NCBI GenBank assembly: GCA_023386815.1
Contig: JAEWIZ010000022.1
Span: 496,001 to 560,000, forward strand
DNA length: 64,000 bases
Source of the DNA: Bacillota bacterium
GTDB lineage: Bacteria > Bacillota > Clostridia > Lachnospirales > Lachnospiraceae
Reading direction: 5' to 3'
In this document: positions 17,360 to 25,919 of the stretch, piece after piece
Numbering within the stretch: position 1 is the first letter of the stretch
Layout: each line of letters opens with the position of its first letter
Position numbers and translations under genes: made by a program
Notes under the pieces: generated by a model
The model's input: only the letters and a program-made list of their open reading frames with translations
Database searches by the model: none
What the model was told of the DNA's origin: nothing

Positions 17360-17375
17360 GAGGAGGAGTAAATAA

Positions 17376-17726
17376 ATGAGAATACAAGATATTATCGAAG
17401 GTAAAAAAGAGTGGAGGGCTCACATAGCACGGGTTAAAGCGCTTCCGCAGGAATATCAGATTGTTTATAAAGAGATTCAAAAATATCTCTTTAAGGTCGG
17501 TCCGGTTGAACTAACGGAAGGAACGGGCTTACTCTCGGGGATCGTTGATCTATTTGAAGAGGGCTCAGCCTTGGGAAAGGGCGTGCTTGAGGTGACTGGC
17601 AGTAACGTAGCAGCTTTCTGCGACGATTTAATCAAAGATTCAAAAACTTATGCTGACATTTATCAAGAATCAGTTAATCAAGACGTTAGCAAGGCCATGA
17701 AGAAGGTTACTGATAAAGCAAGGTAA
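17376..17726 (+). CDS. DUF1048 family protein, second copy
   Basis: A 116-residue paralogue of the preceding gene (LPQEYQIVYKEIQKYLF, GLLSGIVDLFEEG, AAFCDDLIKDSKTYADIYQ). It lies 16 bases downstream with its own AGGAGGAG site. Identity between the two is modest, so the duplication is old or both came with the cassette. Function unknown; it sits directly before the exporter ATPase. Confidence 0.82.
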   Translation: MRIQDIIEGKKEWRAHIARVKALPQEYQIVYKEIQKYLFKVGPVELTEGTGLLSGIVDLFEEGSALGKGVLEVTGSNVAAFCDDLIKDSKTYADIYQESVNQDVSKAMKKVTDKAR

Positions 17727-17740
17727 AGGAGGATATGGAG

Positions 17741-18514
17741 TTGGAAAAAGCAATTGAAGTGAAAGGTCTTAGAAAGTCTTTCAAGAACGTAGAAGTCCTA
17801 AAGGGCGTTGATTTTGAAGTAAGGCAGGGTGAGATCTTTGCCCTACTTGGCTCTAACGGTGCAGGTAAGACAACGATAGTCAAAATCCTCACCACACTGC
17901 AAAAATATGATGATGGAACAGCCGCTGTTAATGGATTTGACCTAACCACAAAGCCCGACTATGTCCGTCAATCGATCAGCCTGACCGGGCAGTTTGCCGC
18001 CGTAGATGAGATCTTGACAGGGCGAGAAAATCTGATTATGATAGCCAAGCTGCGACACCTTGCGAATCCACAACAAATAGCTGATGATCTACTGATGCGC
18101 TTCGGGTTGATTGATGCGGCAGGCCGCAGGGTATCCACCTATTCGGGCGGTATGCGCCGAAGGCTTGATATTGCTATGAGTCTTGTAGGAAAGCCACACA
18201 TTATTTTTCTTGATGAACCAACAACCGGGCTTGACCCAGAGGCTCGTATCGAGGTTTGGAAGACTGTTAAAAATCTTGCTGACAGCGGTACGACAGTATT
18301 CTTAACCACACAGTACCTGGATGAAGCGGAGCAACTTGCCGACAAAATCGCAATTTTGCATGAAGGAAAAATTATCGCAAACGGCACTCTGGCAGAGTTA
18401 AAAAAGCTATTCCCGCCAGCAAAGGTTGAGTATGTAGAAAAGCAACTGACCTTGGAGGAGATATTCCTCTCAATCATCGGTAAAAAAGGAGGAAATGTAA
18501 ATGGAAACAATTAG
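17741..18514 (+). CDS. ABC exporter ATPase (DrrA/CcmA-like, drug-resistance type)
   Basis: A 257-residue ATPase of the daunorubicin-resistance-like group. Walker A GSNGAGKTT, Q-loop LTGQFAAVDE, signature YSGGMRRRLDIAMSL, Walker B IIFLDEPTTGLDPEAR and switch region TTQYLDEAEQLADKI are all present. I prefer the TTG at 17741 because AAAGGAGG ends eight bases upstream; an ATG two codons earlier is only two bases from it. The 3' end overlaps the permease start by 14 bases. The pair should form a two-subunit exporter for a hydrophobic compound; the substrate is not known. Confidence 0.93.
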   Translation: MEKAIEVKGLRKSFKNVEVLKGVDFEVRQGEIFALLGSNGAGKTTIVKILTTLQKYDDGTAAVNGFDLTTKPDYVRQSISLTGQFAAVDEILTGRENLIMIAKLRHLANPQQIADDLLMRFGLIDAAGRRVSTYSGGMRRRLDIAMSLVGKPHIIFLDEPTTGLDPEARIEVWKTVKNLADSGTTVFLTTQYLDEAEQLADKIAILHEGKIIANGTLAELKKLFPPAKVEYVEKQLTLEEIFLSIIGKKGGNVNGNN

Positions 18515-19271
18515 TAAACACTCATTCTGCGATATGGGTATTATGCTCGGACGCTCTATGCGCCATATTTTTCGCAGCATGGACACCATAATCACAGTAA
18601 CCATCACTCCAATCGCAATGATGCTGCTATTCGTATATGTGTTCGGCGGTGCAATTCAAACCGAAACAGATAACTATGTGAATTACCTGCTACCCGGCAT
18701 CCTGTTGATTGCGATTGCAAGCGGTATCTCCTATACGGCTTACCGTCTGTTTTTGGATATGAAAAGCGGTATCTTTGAACGATTCCACTCTATGCCAATT
18801 GCGCGTTCCTCTGCCTTGTGGGGGCATGTACTGACCTCACTGGTATCCAATGCCATTTCAATTGTTGTAATCATTCTGGTCGCACTTATTATGGGTTTTC
18901 GCTCGTCGGCAGGAATATTATCCTGGCTTGCCATAGCCGGAATACTTGCTCTTTTCACCCTGGCCTTGACATGGATCGCTGCAATTGCCGGTCTGTCCGC
19001 AAACTCAGTGGACGGCGCAGGCGCTTTCTCCTACCCGCTTATTTTCCTTCCATTTATCAGTTCTGCATTTGTACCGACTGAGACAATGCCAACCGTAGTA
19101 CGCGTCTTTGCAGAACATCAACCAGTTACCTCGATTGTCGATGCAATACGATCTCTGCTCGCACAGCAGCCTGTTGGCAGCGACATTTGGGTTGCACTTG
19201 CATGGTGTCTTGGTATTCTCATCGTTGCATATATCTTCGCAATGAGAATATATAAACGCAAAGCGGCTTAA
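18501..19271 (+). CDS. ABC-2 type exporter permease (DrrB-like)
   Basis: A 256-residue membrane protein with about six hydrophobic segments and the ABC-2 motif region VNYLLPGILLIAIASGISYTA, then GIFERFHSMPIARSS, typical of DrrB-type permeases. It follows AAAGGAGG and overlaps the ATPase gene. Composition is clearly richer in G+C than the flanking genes, supporting acquisition of the cassette from another Firmicute. Confidence 0.9.
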   Translation: METISKHSFCDMGIMLGRSMRHIFRSMDTIITVTITPIAMMLLFVYVFGGAIQTETDNYVNYLLPGILLIAIASGISYTAYRLFLDMKSGIFERFHSMPIARSSALWGHVLTSLVSNAISIVVIILVALIMGFRSSAGILSWLAIAGILALFTLALTWIAAIAGLSANSVDGAGAFSYPLIFLPFISSAFVPTETMPTVVRVFAEHQPVTSIVDAIRSLLAQQPVGSDIWVALAWCLGILIVAYIFAMRIYKRKAA

Positions 19272-19302
19272 GGTAAAAAACACAAAGCAAAGGAATGGTA
19301 GA

Positions 19303-19491
19303 ATGTGTAAACCAACTTGGATATTATGCCCGGTCTGTGGCAGCAAAACACGAGTCAAGATATTGGGAGATACCGTACTTGAAAACTTTCCCTTATTTTG
19401 TCCCAAGTGTAAACAGGAAACAATGATTAACGTAAAACAATTGAATATATCAGTGATCAGAGAGCCAGACGCTAAGACGCAGAGCCGTTAA
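19303..19491 (+). CDS. Cysteine-rich KTR-domain small protein
   Basis: A 62-residue protein with two CxxC pairs (CPVCGSKTRVK and CPKCKQET), a zinc-ribbon-like pattern, and the ending EPDAKTQSR. This matches the Cys_rich_KTR family, small proteins widespread next to resistance genes and integrative elements of Firmicutes. It follows AAAGGAAT and closes the cassette, with a terminator overlapping its 3' end. Function unknown; its presence marks the cassette as mobile-element associated. Confidence 0.8.
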   Translation: MCKPTWILCPVCGSKTRVKILGDTVLENFPLFCPKCKQETMINVKQLNISVIREPDAKTQSR

Positions 19492-19526
19492 CATGTGAGA
19501 TTATACACAGTTACCGGCTCTTTTTT
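19481..19526 (+). terminator. Terminator of the PadR-ABC cassette
   Basis: The stem AGAGCCG-TTAAC / GTTA-CCGGCTCT is followed by TTTTTT. It overlaps the last codons of the KTR gene. Confidence 0.8.
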
Positions 19527-19541
19527 ATAGCAAATAGTAGA

Positions 19542-19610
19542 CCTCCCATAAGTTGATATGAGCATATCAATATGCTCTCCTTTCGATTCTTAGGTCTAAT
19601 TTATGGGAGG
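19542..19610. other. Structured inverted-repeat element with two mutually exclusive hairpins
   Basis: Outer arms CCTCCCATAA (19542-19551) and TTATGGGAGG (19601-19610) enclose two overlapping perfect hairpins: TTGATATG-AG-CATATCAA (19553-19570) and GAGCATAT-CA-ATATGCTC (19560-19577). They share bases and cannot form together. AGACCT (19539-19544) and AGGTCT (19591-19596) add another possible pairing. There is no T tract. It sits exactly at the cassette's distal edge, so it may be a mobile-element end, a small structured RNA or a recombination site. Confidence 0.55.
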
Positions 19611-19662
19611 ACAGTTCAAAACTACTTATAGCCCCGATTTTTAACTGATCTATCGTTTACGA

Positions 19663-20673
19663 TTAGCGTACATTTCCCGTTCCCTTACGCTCTCTTTTCA
19701 CTCTATACATTGATTTATCTGCTTTTTCAATTAAAACATCAATGTCGATGCCATCTTCACTAAACAGAGCATATCCGATACTTGCACTAAGATTTATTCT
19801 CTGGCCTTCAAATTCAAAGGGTTTCGTAATTTCGCGGTCAATTCTCCCAATCAATAACCTAAGATCATTTTGCTCCAATAAGGTCGTAACAATGATTCCG
19901 AATTCATCCCCACCAAGACGGGAAAATATGTCCGATTCCCGTAGAGCTCCCTTAATACGCACCGAGACTTCTTTAATTGCTGCATCTCCAGCTCGATGTC
20001 CATAATTATCGTTGATGTCTTTCAAGCCATCCATATCAAGTGAGATAATTCCAAAACTCTCCTGCTTTCTTATAGCCTGTGACAATTTTTGGCGCAAATG
20101 GTCATAGAAAAAGGACCGGTTAGAAATCCCTGTCAGACTGTCATGCGTAGCTTTATAGAACAACTCACTTTCTCCATTTTCCATCGCACTGAACATGGCT
20201 GCAGCAATAACTCCCGACATAAGCTCTAATATTCTAATATTATCCTCATTAAAATGATCCACTTTCGCAGAAAGAACCTTCAATACACCTACGACATCAT
20301 TTCTGAAGATAAGGGGCATTACAATCATAGATTTAAGGCCGATTTTCCGACATGCAGCTTTATTAACTCTATCATCAATTTCTATATCGTTGCTAATCAA
20401 AGGAACTCTCTCCCTAATACATTCCCCTGAAAGACTATTTTCGATGTCTAAACGTAAACCCAGAAATTTCTCAGCAATTCCAGATGCTGCACTATACACA
20501 AGTTCTTTTTTCTCAATTAATTCTACAGAAGCCCCCTCCGCATTCGAAATATCCTGTGTTCGCTGAGTTACTAAATCCATAATACTGCCTAAATCCACAC
20601 CTTGTTGAACCACTTCGGTCTGTAAGTTAATAATCTCCAGTAATTTTTCATTACTTATACTATTTTGGCTCAA
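19663..20673 (-). CDS. GAF-GGDEF diguanylate cyclase
   Basis: A 336-residue cytosolic enzyme likely to make c-di-GMP from GTP. The GAF domain (about 25-160; SMIVMPLIFRNDVVGVLKV) should sense a small ligand, and the C-terminal GGDEF domain has an intact active site LGGDEFG. The inhibitory I-site RESD lies five residues before GGDEF, so product feedback is expected. There is no EAL domain. Translation probably starts at TTG ten bases after AAAGGTGG. It is alone on its transcript; no c-di-GMP riboswitch or effector was seen nearby. Confidence 0.9.
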   Translation of the reverse strand: MSQNSISNEKLLEIINLQTEVVQQGVDLGSIMDLVTQRTQDISNAEGASVELIEKKELVYSAASGIAEKFLGLRLDIENSLSGECIRERVPLISNDIEIDDRVNKAACRKIGLKSMIVMPLIFRNDVVGVLKVLSAKVDHFNEDNIRILELMSGVIAAAMFSAMENGESELFYKATHDSLTGISNRSFFYDHLRQKLSQAIRKQESFGIISLDMDGLKDINDNYGHRAGDAAIKEVSVRIKGALRESDIFSRLGGDEFGIIVTTLLEQNDLRLLIGRIDREITKPFEFEGQRINLSASIGYALFSEDGIDIDVLIEKADKSMYRVKRERKGTGNVR

Positions 20674-21046
20674 AACTACTTAACCACCTTTTCTTAATAA
20701 TATTCACTTGGGATTCTTTTAAAGCAATTCCCATTGGCTATCCTGCGTATACGCTCACAAATCAATACCTTATTTTGGATAACGGAATTCTTACTCTCAC
20801 AGCCGAGCAGTTAAGAATTAGTATCGCTCAAATCACCTGGAACTTCCAAATGCTTTTCGGGGGCATTGATTACTACTTAGGACTTATATACTAATCTTCA
20901 TTTTATCAATAATAACACGGCAAGGAGTAAAGAACAAGCATGCCTTACCTTTTTATTGTAATATTCATGTTCATAAATTATTTACAAACAATCATATATT
21001 TTCTATACAGCAGAGTGATATCAGCCAAATGCAGGCGCAATAAAAG
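20674..21046. other. Long intergenic stretch without a gene
   Basis: No convincing open frame or known riboswitch was found. One short stem, AATTCTTA (20786-20793) / TAAGAATT (20812-20819), is present. It presumably holds the promoter of the diguanylate cyclase gene; I could not fix one with confidence. Confidence 0.4.
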
Positions 21047-21094
21047 CCCCTGAAAAGTAGCGATATTGCATGTTATACTCTACTTTTTCAGGGG
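21047..21094 (-). terminator. Terminator after the ferredoxin-type gene
   Basis: The arms CCCCTGAAAAGTAG (21047-21060) and CTACTTTTTCAGGGG (21080-21094) pair almost completely. On the minus strand the stem runs into CTTTTATTG. Confidence 0.75.
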
Positions 21095-21128
21095 TAGTCC
21101 AGTGATATTGGTGAAATATCAACTTTTA

Positions 21129-22409
21129 TTACTTTTTCATGCTCTTAGTGGACAATAATTTATCCAAGTATATGGATTTAAACTGTTTACTCGCCATCAT
21201 TTGCTTTAGAGGTGGTAATTTAAGAATAACTCCAAGTACTGCCGCCATCGCACGATGATTAGCAAATGCCTGATTATCAAACACAAGATTTTGGAGAGTT
21301 CCTTTTTCAATTGCTTGTAGAACAAATCGATGGGTGCTATTGACTGGTGTAATAACTTGTATCTCTCTTCTCATTAATTCTATCGCACTTTTAGAACAGC
21401 TTCGCACACATACACCACAGCCAAGACAAATCTCATTATTTACCTCTGCTACCACTTTGTCCGCATTGTTTCTTACCATGGAAATTGCTAATACCGGACA
21501 TACCTTCTCACATTTTCCACATCCTACGCATGCCTTCGAAATCTTAGGTATATAGTTTGTAGTAGCCACTGGCTGCATTGGGCTGAATTTTCTTGCTGCC
21601 TGCAAGGCTTCACAACAACAACCGCAACAATTGCATATAAATGCCGGGTCTTCACGAACATTTTCTCCAATTTGCACTAGTTTTGCTGAATAAGAACGTT
21701 CCAATACATCCATTGCTTCTTTTTTATCGATTAATCTCGCATGATGCCCATGCTCTGCGAGGGAGCGGGCAACATTCCCAAAGGTGAGGCAAACATCCAT
21801 TGGAGCATCGATTTCACAGGGATGCCCGGCATGAAACATTTTATGTCTACAATAACAAGTTCCAAGGCCGATATGAGTCGCTTCCTCAATGATATGACTT
21901 GCTTTTTCATAATCTAAGATATGAATTGTATTGTCATTGGTCAGAACCGGTTCCTGCACATAAACTCGTCCCAGATGCGTTTGGGTTGCGTAGAATAAAT
22001 CCTTAACAAAATCTTCCTCTACATTCATATATTGATAATACAATTCACTTAAATATTTCTGGTCAATATCGCCTCTTGTACGCATCAATGCGAATTCTAT
22101 AAACCCTGCCATTGGTGGCGGCATTACAAATTGACGCACCCCATGATAAAATGAATCCACCAGTAATGCCTTCTCACAAAGATGCTCTAAAAAAGCTTCT
22201 GCTTTTCCTTCACTGGTATTCCAAATCTTTGCTGCCTTTTTTGCAGTAAATGGACGAACTGGCAATAGGGCGACCCATTTTGCTTCTTTCTCAGTATACA
22301 GAACCTGCAAAATTTTATACAGGCTTTCCGATGGCGGAGCTCCTTGTGTAAACCAATTGATTCTATCTTCTAAATTCTTATAAGCATCTTTACTTGTAAT
22401 ATGCCCCAT
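21129..22409 (-). CDS. 4Fe-4S dicluster ferredoxin-domain protein with N-terminal helical/winged domain
   Basis: A 426-residue cytosolic redox protein. The N-terminal 150 residues look like a winged-helix-like domain. A central Cys set (CYCRHKMFHAGHPC and CNCCGCCC near residue 265) could bind another cluster or metal. Two ferredoxin motifs follow, CVGCGKCEKVCP and CLGCGVCVRSCS, each suited to a [4Fe-4S] cluster. It starts at ATG after AGGAAGGTGG. It follows a flavodoxin-like gene by 73 bases on the same strand, so the two probably exchange electrons. Similar proteins are common in clostridia without an assigned reaction. Confidence 0.8.
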   Translation of the reverse strand: MGHITSKDAYKNLEDRINWFTQGAPPSESLYKILQVLYTEKEAKWVALLPVRPFTAKKAAKIWNTSEGKAEAFLEHLCEKALLVDSFYHGVRQFVMPPPMAGFIEFALMRTRGDIDQKYLSELYYQYMNVEEDFVKDLFYATQTHLGRVYVQEPVLTNDNTIHILDYEKASHIIEEATHIGLGTCYCRHKMFHAGHPCEIDAPMDVCLTFGNVARSLAEHGHHARLIDKKEAMDVLERSYSAKLVQIGENVREDPAFICNCCGCCCEALQAARKFSPMQPVATTNYIPKISKACVGCGKCEKVCPVLAISMVRNNADKVVAEVNNEICLGCGVCVRSCSKSAIELMRREIQVITPVNSTHRFVLQAIEKGTLQNLVFDNQAFANHRAMAAVLGVILKLPPLKQMMASKQFKSIYLDKLLSTKSMKK

Positions 22410-22482
22410 GAATCCACCTTCCTATTAGTATGCACCTAGTATTTGGCAACTGGCTTGGACATTATTCAAACAAGGTTCTCCT

Positions 22483-22968
22483 TTATTTTGCGCTCAGCCA
22501 TTGAAGTAGGGGATCCAGATTCTCCTCCTTTACACCATCAAAACCATTTTCAATGATAGCAATCGCTTCCTCCGTTTTTTCATCCTTGTCCTTACGGCCT
22601 TTAAGCATCTTAACGAACATGGACATCATGATTTTATCCATCATCTTTAAACTTTTTAAAGGATAGCATCCACCGCGTAAATAAAAAAATGGAAGGCTTT
22701 CAATTTTATTACGAGCGATAACCGTTTCCCTATCAGGCTCAGCGGTTCTACCGGTTCCTGATCCACAAACAGCTTTGATCTTGTATTTTCGTACTTTATC
22801 AAGCCCCTGTATCTTCCCAACCTTCATCCAACCAAGAAAAACAATTTCCTCCGAGATACTAACCTTTGAGATCTCTTTTACCGAAAAAACCTTTAAATTC
22901 GTCTTTGCTGCAAGCATTTGGGCATACTTTTTTGTAAATCCAGTTTTTGATTCATACACTATTACCAT
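22483..22968 (-). CDS. Flavodoxin-domain protein
   Basis: A 161-residue flavodoxin-like protein. The N-terminus MVIVYESKTGFTKKYAQML matches the FMN phosphate-binding loop (T/S-x-T-G-x-T), here ESKTGFT. It is related to the HemG-like/flavodoxin_5 group rather than to classic flavodoxins, lacking the later aromatic FMN-stacking motifs. The ATG follows AAGGAG. It lies directly upstream of the dicluster ferredoxin protein and probably passes electrons to or from it. Confidence 0.75.
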   Translation of the reverse strand: MVIVYESKTGFTKKYAQMLAAKTNLKVFSVKEISKVSISEEIVFLGWMKVGKIQGLDKVRKYKIKAVCGSGTGRTAEPDRETVIARNKIESLPFFYLRGGCYPLKSLKMMDKIMMSMFVKMLKGRKDKDEKTEEAIAIIENGFDGVKEENLDPLLQWLSAK

Positions 22969-23199
22969 ACTTTTAATCTCCTTTATAATTTGATAGTAAT
23001 CCCTATATCCTTTTACACGAAACCTTTATCATGATTCCTCACCACTTGTCTTCCATTATATACCAATCCTTAGAATTTTTACAGTCTAAACCGATTTTTT
23101 TATAGACAATGCACCCATGAATAACTGGGTGCACTATGACACAATTTATTCAGTTGTTAATCAGTAATCAGACCATTTTCCATGGCTGTATGTTTCCAT

Positions 23200-24099
23200 T
23201 TATTCCTCCTGCTCCAGTTTACTTTTTACTTCAAATGGTTCCATATGTGCCATAACCTGTACGTTCTCGCTAATCTCCGTACGTATCTTTTCTTCAATAT
23301 TATGAATCAGTTTATGTGACTCTTCAACACTCATATCTGGTTCAATCATTAGGTGCATATCGATATACAAATCATTCTCACTCCCACGACTCCGTATATT
23401 TTGAGTATCCTTGACCTGCTCGAAACTAAGAGCAATATTTTTGATTTTTTCTGTATTAACTGCCGCTTTATCAACCAGTACATTACTATTATCCTTAAAA
23501 ATCTCATAAGCAGCGTGAAGAACGAAACAAGCTACAAGAAGTGAGGCAATGGGATCTATCATCGGCGGTACCCCCAGTTTGATGCATATTAACGTGATTA
23601 GTACCCCAATAGAAACATAAATATCACTTCTCGTATGCAGGGAATCTGATAGTAAAATCTGACTCCTTAGCTGCTTACCCTTTTTATATTCATAAGTACT
23701 GACAAAAATGTTTATAAACAGGGTTGCAAGAAGAATAATTAAGCTTTCCATCGTAATACTGGGTGTTACTGGAATTATGAATCGACCAATTGCGTCGAAA
23801 ATAATCTTACCACCAATAAAAAACAGCATTCCGGCAATAAAGAGCCCTGCAAGAGTCTCAAACTTCCTATGTCCATAAGGATGATCCTCATCTACTGGCT
23901 TGGACGCAAATTGTATTCCTATCAATCCTACGATATTGGAGGAGCCGTCTGTCAATGAATGAAACCCATCTGCTGTCATACTGGCGCTCTTAATAATTGT
24001 TCCAATCACTATTTTCAGCATAGCAACTCCAAGGTTAGCAAAAAGAATAATCCATAACACATACTTAACTTTTTTATAAATTTCAGTTACCATAATCAT
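23200..24099 (-). CDS. Cation diffusion facilitator (CDF) metal exporter
   Basis: A 299-residue CDF family antiporter, exporting divalent metals (Zn, Mn, Fe or Co) for protons. Six TM segments are followed by a cytosolic ferredoxin-like domain. The TM2 site HSLTD (in ADGFHSLTDGSSN) and TM5 site HTRSD are the expected metal ligands; the C-terminal domain shows IDMHLMIEPDMSVEESH. The chosen ATG has AAAGG upstream; a second ATG two codons on is equally possible, and a far upstream ATG would add an unlikely Arg-rich leader. It stands alone after a terminator. Confidence 0.9.
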   Translation of the reverse strand: MIMVTEIYKKVKYVLWIILFANLGVAMLKIVIGTIIKSASMTADGFHSLTDGSSNIVGLIGIQFASKPVDEDHPYGHRKFETLAGLFIAGMLFFIGGKIIFDAIGRFIIPVTPSITMESLIILLATLFINIFVSTYEYKKGKQLRSQILLSDSLHTRSDIYVSIGVLITLICIKLGVPPMIDPIASLLVACFVLHAAYEIFKDNSNVLVDKAAVNTEKIKNIALSFEQVKDTQNIRSRGSENDLYIDMHLMIEPDMSVEESHKLIHNIEEKIRTEISENVQVMAHMEPFEVKSKLEQEE

Positions 24100-24183
24100 A
24101 TATCCTTTCAACAATTCTTGACTCACAATTTTCCGAGAACAATTTATCTTTGTTCGTCTTCGTAAATACCTCTTTGATAGAAA

Positions 24184-24233
24184 AAAATACCTGTGGCACC
24201 ATAATTTCAAAATTATAGTCCCACAGGTATTTT
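24184..24233 (-). terminator. Terminator after the MATE gene
   Basis: The stem AAAATACCTGTGG (24184-24196) / CCACAGGTATTTT (24221-24233) with an inner ATAATTT/AAATTAT pairing is followed on the minus strand by TTTTTTTC. Confidence 0.8.
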
Positions 24234-24411
24234 ATCCTGCTGCCAGCTTACATGCCAGCCCAGCCCCACACACTCAAAGAATGTATCGCCTGCTCTATTT
24301 GTTGATATTCAATTGCTTTGAATTAATATAGTATATGCTGGAACAGATAAATTTGCCAATGCAATCTATGGTTTTAATCTAAGGTTTAATAGAAGGTTCC
24401 TCCAAAAACAA

Positions 24412-25737
24412 TTAAGTTGTTTGCTGGCTCATGGATGAATTCTTTCTTTTCTTTGTTAAGTATAGAGCTAGAATCGTTACAAAAAACTCAGACAACACAA
24501 ATGCTAACCAAACACCCGTCATATTAAGCATTTTACTTAATACGATAACTAAGGGTACGATTATCACAACTCCTCTTGCAATTGTAATAAAGAATGCATC
24601 TCTTGCATTTTCTGTAGCACTTAAAAACATAGCTGTTACTATATTAATCCCAACAAATAAAAATCCCGTGAAATAAATTTTCAAACCAGTTTCTGCAATT
24701 CGAGCAATACCCAAATTATTCTCACTGTTAAAAATGTGGACTATTCTATCAGAATATAGTACAACACTCAAATATAGTATGACAGCTATTCCTATAGAAG
24801 TCAGAAAAGCATATTTTCGCACCTTCCTTACGGAATCATATTCTTTTAAGCCATAATATTTACTGGTAAGAGGTTGTATCCCTTGAGCTAATCCAGTAAA
24901 AACGGAGATTCCTACAAGGGCCAAATTTGCAACGATTCCATATGCAGCTACCCCTAAATTCCCCTCAATTCCTAATATGACAAGATTGAAGGTGATCAAA
25001 ACAACCGCGGATGAAATCTCGATAATAAATGCGGATAATCCTAAACCAATGATATCCGGGATAAAAGACCATCGGAACTTACTTTTCAAAAAAGCAAAGG
25101 CATGTTTCTTCTTAGCAAAATGGAACAGTAATACACAGAGACTGATGATTGGTGCGAGACCTGTTGCAAAGGCAGCACCAAACATCCCCATGCCCAGCGG
25201 AAACATAAACACATAATCTAGAATAACATTGGAAAAGCTTCCCACCAACATGGCTATCATAGATAGGTTTGGATTGTTATCGTTACGGACAAAAGCAAGA
25301 ACTATATTATTTAAAATAAAAAACGGTGCAAAGAAAAGTATTGTAGACAAATATGTTTTTGTTAAAGGCAGCGTTAATGTATCTGCACCCAGAATTAACG
25401 CTAAAGGTTTCGCTCCAAACATACCAATCAATGCAAATATCACCCCTATGACAACACCTAGTTTTATGGCTGTAGAAAACACCATACTGGCTTTTTTATG
25501 ATCATTTTGAGAATTTGATATGCTGAATCTAGTAGCTCCACCGATTCCAATCATTAAACCCATCCCGTGAATCACACTATAGATCGATATAGAAAGATTT
25601 AATGCTGCAATTCCTGTTGAGCCTAATGCTTTTGATACAAAATATGTGTCAGCCAATATGTAACAGGAAAGGCCAATCATACCCAGTATATTTAAACTGA
25701 CATACTTTGCAAAATTTTTCAATAAATGTTTTTCCAT
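24412..25737 (-). CDS. MATE-family multidrug/Na+ efflux protein
   Basis: A 441-residue membrane protein with about 12 hydrophobic segments in the MATE pattern. It opens with LSLNILGMIGLSCYILADTYF-like sequence and contains GIGGATRFSISN and GLAQGIQPLTSKYYG, matching the two MatE repeats. It would export cationic compounds against H+ or Na+. It starts at ATG after AAAGGAATGGG and is preceded by an unusual leader that ends in a terminator only about 28 bases upstream, so expression is probably set by attenuation. Confidence 0.9.
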   Translation of the reverse strand: MEKHLLKNFAKYVSLNILGMIGLSCYILADTYFVSKALGSTGIAALNLSISIYSVIHGMGLMIGIGGATRFSISNSQNDHKKASMVFSTAIKLGVVIGVIFALIGMFGAKPLALILGADTLTLPLTKTYLSTILFFAPFFILNNIVLAFVRNDNNPNLSMIAMLVGSFSNVILDYVFMFPLGMGMFGAAFATGLAPIISLCVLLFHFAKKKHAFAFLKSKFRWSFIPDIIGLGLSAFIIEISSAVVLITFNLVILGIEGNLGVAAYGIVANLALVGISVFTGLAQGIQPLTSKYYGLKEYDSVRKVRKYAFLTSIGIAVILYLSVVLYSDRIVHIFNSENNLGIARIAETGLKIYFTGFLFVGINIVTAMFLSATENARDAFFITIARGVVIIVPLVIVLSKMLNMTGVWLAFVLSEFFVTILALYLTKKRKNSSMSQQTT

Positions 25738-25763
25738 TTCATCCCATTCCTTTCAAAATAAAA

Positions 25764-25868
25764 AAGGTGCTCCGACAACATTCCTTCTAAGACCTAATGG
25801 AATGCAGCAGAACACCTTAAACACTTTACCCGGTGGCAAAGTTTAGGTTCTAATTTATTAATACCTAA
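25764..25868 (-). promoter_or_regulatory. Candidate attenuation leader / riboswitch upstream of the MATE gene
   Basis: Read on the minus strand: TTAGGT (25868-25863) can pair with ACCTAA (25848-25843); next is a hairpin with arms ACTTT/AAAGT (25842-25823); then a terminator stem, AAGGTGTTC (25818-25810) with GAGCACCTT (25772-25764), an inner GGAATG/CATTCC stem and a T run. A second TTAGGT in the terminator loop (25797-25792) can pair with the same ACCTAA, giving an alternative fold. I do not recognise it as a known riboswitch class. It could also be the plain terminator of the ECF gene. Confidence 0.5.
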
Positions 25869-25919
25869 CAAATTATATTGTGTTCTCAACGAATTGTCAA
25901 CAATCCAATTCGAAATAAT

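Noticed and set aside
18139..18510. 123-residue frame opposite the ABC ATPase gene
   Set aside because: It is the shadow of the well-defined ATPase coding frame and has no ribosome site.
20786..20870. Stretch resembling the 3' end of 23S rRNA (GAGCGATACTAAT on the minus strand)
   Set aside because: Similarity covers about a dozen bases only and the flanks do not continue the match; probably chance.
23110..23133. Hairpin TGCACCC / GGGTGCA after the CDF gene
   Set aside because: On the strand of the gene it is followed by an A-rich, not T-rich, stretch, so it does not qualify as a terminator.
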